From contig CAYNEO010000067.1 of assembly GCA_964396245.1 (NCBI GenBank), positions 1 to 15,784 of the forward strand: 15,784 bases of DNA, given 5' to 3'. Both the position numbers and the translations under genes were made by a program. This DNA is from CAYNEO01 sp964396245. Lineage in GTDB: Bacteria; Zixibacteria; MSB-5A5; GN15; FEB-12. Each line of letters begins with the position of its first letter. The first letter of the stretch is position 1. Shown piece by piece: positions 11,841-15,784 of this stretch. The notes under the pieces are model-generated. The model was not told the DNA's origin and made no database searches. It was given only the letters and a program-made list of their open reading frames with translations.

Positions 11841-14531
11841 TCACGGTATTTCGGGGTCGAAGTTCGTCATCAACCATGCATCAGAGTGCGTCTCCAGTAC
11901 ACTGCACACAATAGTGTTACGCTCCGAGTCCATATCAACGTAATCGACGTTTTTGAACGGGAGGTCTATGAAGGGCTCTTTCTGATTGCTTCGTAGCGAA
12001 TATCTCCAGATAGGCGAAACGTACACAAGTGTGTTGAGCCTCAACTTAGCCAAACCGCAGAAATAGATCCACTGACCATCCGGTGACCAGCCGAGTACAG
12101 CAAAGCGACCTGTTACTGGGCTAAAAACCGTCTGCTGGGGACCTAATAGTGACTTTAACATAATACATGCATCCTTGCCACTGAACTCAAGTAGTACACT
12201 GTCACCCCCGGGTGAGTAGCTAGGACTAAAACACCAGCCCGGCGGATCCGGGTTGAACAATGGTCGTTCTACTTGGGTAACTGGGTTGAGGATATGGATA
12301 TTCCGGTTGCCGGTGTACATGTAGAGAATATCAGAACCGGGCGACCAAGCAATGGCCGTCTCGGCGTCACTCGGATTGGACTTCGTGAACGAACGGGCTA
12401 CTCCACCGTTCACTGGTATAGTCCAGACTCGCTGACTTCCGCCTTCTTTCGAGTTAAATGCCAGCTGTGTTCCGTCCGGCGACCAGGCCGGGCCGATGTT
12501 GCGGGAGTGCGAGAACGTGAGTTGCTCCATTTCGCCGCCATCGATTGGCATAACGAACAGATTGCACTCAACCTCGTTTCCGATGCAAAATGCGATCCTC
12601 CGGCCCTCGGGTGAGATGCTCGGTGTCAGTATCCGGGATGTTCCAGAGGAGAGTTGTTTAGTCATAACGTATCCGTCGGTGGGCGTCGATGAATATTGAG
12701 CCAGCCACAGATTTGAAAATGACTGCACGCGGGTATAGATTAACGTATTGATGTCCACTGCGATTGAGAATTCTCCGCCAGCCGGTAATCCAGTCTGAAT
12801 TCGGCTAGGGCGCGCACCTGGCACCGCCGTAGTTTGATCTACTTTCACTTTCCACAAGTCCTGAGTCTGTCCCTGTGATTTGAGAAAATATATGGTCTGT
12901 CCGTTTGCACCCCATCGAGGAGACAGGATCTCAATGCTATCCTGAAAGATCTTTCTCTGGCCTTTCCCGTCTCGTCTTACTGCCCACAAGGTGTATTGAT
13001 GGCGATCTTCCAAAAGCGTCAGGCAGAGAAGAAAGTTCCCTTCCGGTGACCAATCGGCGTCGCGTATCCATGTGTAGTCACCGAGAATTGGCACCGAAGA
13101 AGTATCCCCTGTAGCGATGTCGATGAATATCAGTCGCCTGGAAACCGGGCTACAGGTGGCAATCGACTCACCGTCGGGAGACCAACTGAAGTAACCCGGA
13201 ATTCGAAGACGACGCGACGTTCCCCCTAGACGGGGGATAATGAACAGGCTATAGTTAGGCAGTGTGTCTTCTTTTGTATAGAAAGCAAGACTTGAGCCAT
13301 CAGGGGACCATCGGATGCGTTCTATGAGTCTTCCCTCGTATACCTGAACAGCCTTTCCGCCAGCTATGTCTTTTACATATAGTGCTTGCTTTCCTTCTGA
13401 TGTGACCGATAGGTATGCGATCGTCTTACCATCTGGCGAAATGACCGGAGAATCGACATCACCGCTGTATGTTACTTGCTGATGCAACGGTCCGCGGTGG
13501 ATAGTCTCTCGTTTGTGCCCAAGCATGCTTGAAAGAAGCAGAAAAGAGCCTGATATCACAATCGCGAAAACAGCGACCCAAAGCCATGTGGGAAGACGCA
13601 TTTTTCTTGATCTACAGGAAGGGTGTGAGATTCTTCTAATGGAAGATGCATCTAGGGTTTTTTGCAGAGTCAGCAAGTCAGCCAGTAGTTCCTCAATATG
13701 TTGATATCTCCTTCCGCGATCTTTGGCCAGTGCCTTTGAGACTGTCGCCTCGAGATTTTCAGGAATGTCTTTGCGATGATGGCTGAGAGGTTTTAGCTCC
13801 TGATAGACGATATTATGAAGCGTGGCGACATCGCTTGGGCCCGCAAAGGGTGACTGTCCTGTGATCATCTCGTAGATCACCACACCGCAAGAGAAAATGT
13901 CCGATCGCTCATCGGTTGGTTCCCCCTCCACTTGCTCGGGAGACATGTATCCGATGGTTCCCAGCGTTGAGCCTGTTCTGGTCAACGGCTCCCCACCGCG
14001 GACCGCAGCCAGACCGAAGTCGACTATACGCACACGTCCACTGGTGTCGATGAGAGTGTTAGCCGGTTTAATGTCCCGGTGCACGATCCCTTTCTCATGG
14101 GCTGCCTGGAGTCCGGCGCAGAGCTGAATTGCTATATTCAGGACCTGTTCGAGCGGTAATTGCTTACCCTTTGTTTGGTCACGCAGAGATTGACCTTCGA
14201 CATATTCCATTGCCAGAAATAGCTGGCCGTTAACCTCGCTTACCTCAAATATGGTGACAATGTTAGGATGACTGAGTCTGGCGGCCGCCTGCGCTTCGCG
14301 AGAAAATCGCGCGCGGAATTCTGCATCCCGGCACAGATGAGACGGGAGAAACTTAAGTGCCACTTTCCGATTGAGGCTGGTGTCCTCGGCAAGGTAGATT
14401 TCACCCATGCCTCCGGCACCGATTCTCTCGATAATCCGGTAATGCCCGATTAGGGAGTTGCGTTCGAGGTGAATAAACGATCGGGTAATGTCGTCAGGTC
14501 CCATGTCTGGCATGGCCGACAATATCCCCAT
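11841..14531 (-). CDS. membrane serine/threonine kinase with PD40/TolB-like propeller
   Basis: Hanks-type kinase of 896 residues. The N-terminal catalytic domain (about 31-293) is complete: glycine loop GAGGMGE (38-44), Lys60 in VALK, Glu79, catalytic HRDIKPAN (151-158), DFG (171-173) and SPE (197-199), with a Thr/Ser-rich activation loop before it. After a basic linker, one membrane helix (about 314-337) anchors it, and the remaining 550 residues, presumably outside the cytoplasm, are a propeller with about ten PD40-type motifs (SPDG-x-x-IAY/LAF), for example around VISPDGKTIAYLS and AWSPDGTQLAFNS. Such kinases sense an external ligand with the propeller and phosphorylate cytosolic partners. 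The start is uncertain: ATGs at 14531, 14513 and 14504 are in frame and none has a strong ribosome site. It is unconnected to the accessory module, whose last gene ends 136 bp away convergently. Confidence 0.93.
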   Translation of the reverse strand: MGILSAMPDMGPDDITRSFIHLERNSLIGHYRIIERIGAGGMGEIYLAEDTSLNRKVALKFLPSHLCRDAEFRARFSREAQAAARLSHPNIVTIFEVSEVNGQLFLAMEYVEGQSLRDQTKGKQLPLEQVLNIAIQLCAGLQAAHEKGIVHRDIKPANTLIDTSGRVRIVDFGLAAVRGGEPLTRTGSTLGTIGYMSPEQVEGEPTDERSDIFSCGVVIYEMITGQSPFAGPSDVATLHNIVYQELKPLSHHRKDIPENLEATVSKALAKDRGRRYQHIEELLADLLTLQKTLDASSIRRISHPSCRSRKMRLPTWLWVAVFAIVISGSFLLLSSMLGHKRETIHRGPLHQQVTYSGDVDSPVISPDGKTIAYLSVTSEGKQALYVKDIAGGKAVQVYEGRLIERIRWSPDGSSLAFYTKEDTLPNYSLFIIPRLGGTSRRLRIPGYFSWSPDGESIATCSPVSRRLIFIDIATGDTSSVPILGDYTWIRDADWSPEGNFLLCLTLLEDRHQYTLWAVRRDGKGQRKIFQDSIEILSPRWGANGQTIYFLKSQGQTQDLWKVKVDQTTAVPGARPSRIQTGLPAGGEFSIAVDINTLIYTRVQSFSNLWLAQYSSTPTDGYVMTKQLSSGTSRILTPSISPEGRRIAFCIGNEVECNLFVMPIDGGEMEQLTFSHSRNIGPAWSPDGTQLAFNSKEGGSQRVWTIPVNGGVARSFTKSNPSDAETAIAWSPGSDILYMYTGNRNIHILNPVTQVERPLFNPDPPGWCFSPSYSPGGDSVLLEFSGKDACIMLKSLLGPQQTVFSPVTGRFAVLGWSPDGQWIYFCGLAKLRLNTLVYVSPIWRYSLRSNQKEPFIDLPFKNVDYVDMDSERNTIVCSVLETHSDAWLMTNFDPEIP

Positions 14532-14560
14532 TGTGGCTGCGCTGTGCCACCCGTAAGGTT

Positions 14561-14666
14561 AAGCCTGCCAAAATATAGGACCTGCCAATACTCAAAGCAA
14601 CAGGTATCCGAGTCGTGGATTGGATTCTGAACTCACTGGTATGTGCTCCAGTCTATTGGCAGGCTT
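14561..14666. repeat. competing inverted repeats upstream of kinase gene
   Basis: AAGCCTGCCAA (14561-14571) is a perfect inverted copy of TTGGCAGGCTT (14656-14666). A second upstream copy, CCTGCCAATA (14581-14590), pairs perfectly with TATTGGCAGG (14654-14663), so two left arms compete for one right arm. The right arm is followed by TTTT on the plus strand. It may be a leader switch of the kinase gene on the minus strand, or the ends of a small non-autonomous element of 106 bp; no target duplication was seen. Confidence 0.5.
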
Positions 14667-14962
14667 TTTGAGGGGATTTGGTGGATCGGAGAATCATGTA
14701 TTGAGTGTATCCGACCGCGTCCGCAAGTGAGGCATAGAAGCACCTTCATCCTCTATTCCATAATCATTGTCGTCCCCGGCTGGATTGTGGGTACATGTGG
14801 ATGGGGTACCGACACGTGTCCAACCGGGGTCGGCTAATCTCCCGGGTATTTGTAATTGAATCGAGTTGTCTGTCTCACCCGCCGGAATCAATATAGGTAA
14901 CTCGGGCCAGGTTAGCAAGAGAAGGTTCGGCAAATCAGCGAGACTTGTCTGATGACAGGTCC
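14667..14962. other. intergenic remnant between kinase and GIY-YIG gene
   Basis: No gene is supported. The overlapping frames on both strands (plus 14643-14837, minus 14694-14933) lack ribosome sites and family features. The minus frame contains an Asp/Asn/Gly-rich stretch that could be a decayed repeat, which is too little to call a pseudogene. Confidence 0.35.
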
Positions 14963-15277
14963 TTAGGAATCACCGGCCAAGGTTGGCTCATTACATCGTG
15001 GCAACCGGCCATGCTTTGCCACAAACCGCGACATCATCTCTCTTGCCGTTGACCGGCACTCCATGCAGAAATCGCACTGAAAGTGCGTTGCGCATGCGAC
15101 ACATTCCGGATGACCGCGATAATGCTGCATGAGTTGGGATCTTAATCCGACCTTTTCATCCGCGCTGCCGATATAGATCAACTCGTCTTCGCACCACAAT
15201 ACGTAGACGCCGGCGAGTTGCGGTACAATTTCAATGGTATGCTGGGACAGTTCGAATTTGGTGGTCGACAATGGCAT
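14963..15277 (-). CDS. small GIY-YIG nuclease-like protein with cysteine cluster
   Basis: A 104-residue protein with the GIY-YIG fold signature: Gly-Val-Tyr (23-25), Tyr-Ile-Gly (35-37), Arg46 on the following helix and Glu80 in REMMSRF as the metal-binding acid, ending in HGRLPRCN, a pattern also seen in other stand-alone members. GIY-YIG domains cut DNA with a single magnesium ion; solo proteins of this size occur in DNA repair and mobile DNA but often have unknown targets. The region between the helices contains five cysteines (59, 62, 68, 71, 74) as CxxC...CxxCxxC, unusual for the family and suggesting a bound zinc. The start at 15277 is backed by AGGAGG (about 15285-15290 on the minus strand). 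It is isolated, with a terminator-like hairpin farther to the right. Confidence 0.8.
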   Translation of the reverse strand: MPLSTTKFELSQHTIEIVPQLAGVYVLWCEDELIYIGSADEKVGLRSQLMQHYRGHPECVACATHFQCDFCMECRSTAREMMSRFVAKHGRLPRCNEPTLAGDS

Positions 15278-15536
15278 GATGTTCCCTCCTATTCAGAGCT
15301 GAAAACGCGACCGATTAGTATTCCCGCGAAAGAGCCAATATCACGAGCGGCAACAACTCTGCTTTGGATCCCAATTCGTGGACTGCGGGACCCATGACAG
15401 TTCCACGTAAGAACATAGGTCATGGTAAGTACCAATGCAAGGACAAATGTCGAGTATTTGGGTCCGTTAGTCGAATAATGACCCGCATCGAACTGGCTCT
15501 GAAGCTTCCTCAAGCATGGCGATGAACTGTCCCGAT
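15278..15536. other. upstream region of GIY-YIG gene
   Basis: Probably the promoter region of the minus-strand GIY-YIG gene. A 74-codon minus-strand frame (15513-15289) starts with TTG, has one hydrophobic stretch and stops just before the GIY-YIG ribosome site. It has no ribosome site of its own or recognisable family, so I do not call it a gene. Confidence 0.4.
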
Positions 15537-15596
15537 AAAAAAAGGCGCCGCGGGTGGTGTGCTCTCCAGGTGTGCCTGGCCCTCCGCGGCGCTTTT
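15537..15596 (-). terminator. bidirectional intrinsic terminator
   Basis: GCGCCGCGG (15545-15553) pairs perfectly with CCGCGGCGC (15584-15592), with an inner CCAGG/CCTGG stem (15566-15579). Seven A (15537-15543) on the left give a U-tract for leftward transcripts; TTTT (15593-15596) on the right gives a shorter one for rightward transcripts. It is strongest for minus-strand transcription entering from beyond the window. Confidence 0.75.
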
Positions 15597-15635
15597 CAGC
15601 GAATAGTGTCAGAGTTCTATAGTCTACTGCGAAAA

Positions 15636-15784
15636 TATACTGTAATTCATCCGAATGGACAACGGGGGATTTTCCCCGATGCCCAATCGGCTGTGGATTG
15701 ATTGGTGTACAAATGATTGCGATGCGAAAGGGATACTCACTGTAGAAAAAGCCGAGAGGTTGGGAGAACCACCTCGGCCTTTTT
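15636..15784 (+). ncRNA. possible small RNA between two terminators
   Basis: A stretch without any convincing gene lies between two terminators. It contains a -10-like TATACT (15636-15641, no good -35), a hairpin CGGGG/CCCCG (15663-15678), a second hairpin CCAATC (15683-15688) with GATTGG (15700-15705), and ends in the terminator at the window edge. This layout would suit a small RNA of about 130-140 nt. Transcription itself is not shown by the sequence. Confidence 0.25.
15746..15784 (+). terminator. bidirectional intrinsic terminator at window end
   Basis: GCCGAG (15751-15756) pairs with CTCGGC (15773-15778); GGTT (15758-15761) with AACC (15767-15770) extends it across small bulges around a GGGAG loop. 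AAAAA precedes (15746-15750) and TTTTT follows (15780-15784, cut by the window end), so it can work in both directions. Confidence 0.8.

Noticed and set aside
14694..14933. Pseudogene of a repeat protein on the minus strand
   Set aside because: Only a short Asp/Asn/Gly-rich stretch is suggestive; there is not enough to name a parent gene.
15289..15513. 74-codon minus-strand frame with one hydrophobic stretch
   Set aside because: It has a TTG start without a ribosome site and no recognisable domain; it is more likely the upstream region of the GIY-YIG gene.
15516..15701. 61-codon plus-strand frame
   Set aside because: It runs through a strong terminator hairpin and shows no protein features.

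Overview
The window looks like a chromosomal segment of a Gram-negative, mid-GC bacterium. The signs are Sec signal peptides, an outer-membrane barrel protein, a periplasmic metal-binding protein and a large Hanks-type kinase with a PD40/TolB propeller. That kinase architecture is common in Acidobacteria, Gemmatimonadetes, Zixibacteria and related lineages; the exact phylum cannot be fixed from sequence reading alone. I saw no tRNA, rRNA, CRISPR array, insertion sequence or integrase.

Left part (1-6250): a secreted lipocalin-like protein (215-787); a tight zinc-uptake gene set (1289-4469) made of a small His/Cys membrane protein, an outer-membrane barrel, a ZnuA-type binding protein and a ZnuB-type permease, with no ATPase gene; a 100-residue ferritin-like protein (4924-5226) behind a leader that can fold into a three-way junction; and a periplasmic SIMPL-domain protein on the minus strand (5504-6199).

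Middle part (6723-11704): a compact accessory module, probably a mobile or phage-satellite-like element. An XRE repressor plus ImmA/IrrE-type metallopeptidase (minus strand) is divergent from a second XRE-like regulator (plus strand), with a near-perfect 20-bp palindrome between them. The rightward genes encode a protein whose N-terminal half matches the iron-sulfur C-terminal domain of archaeal/eukaryotic primase large subunits (PriL) joined to a winged helix, two small proteins of unknown function, a zinc-ribbon protein, an excisionase-type HTH protein and one more unknown. A 505-bp gap inside this run (9988-10492) contains 11 tandem 7-bp units (NNNTACC), a nested foldable segment of about 145 nt and another hairpin. 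The most interesting reading is that the PriL-like protein and this gap are the replication or control part of a small element that has lost, or borrows, its integrase.

Right part (11841-15784): an 896-residue membrane serine/threonine kinase with a propeller sensor (minus strand), a leader with competing inverted repeats, a small GIY-YIG nuclease-like protein with a cysteine cluster (minus strand), and two bidirectional terminators enclosing a possible small RNA at the window end.
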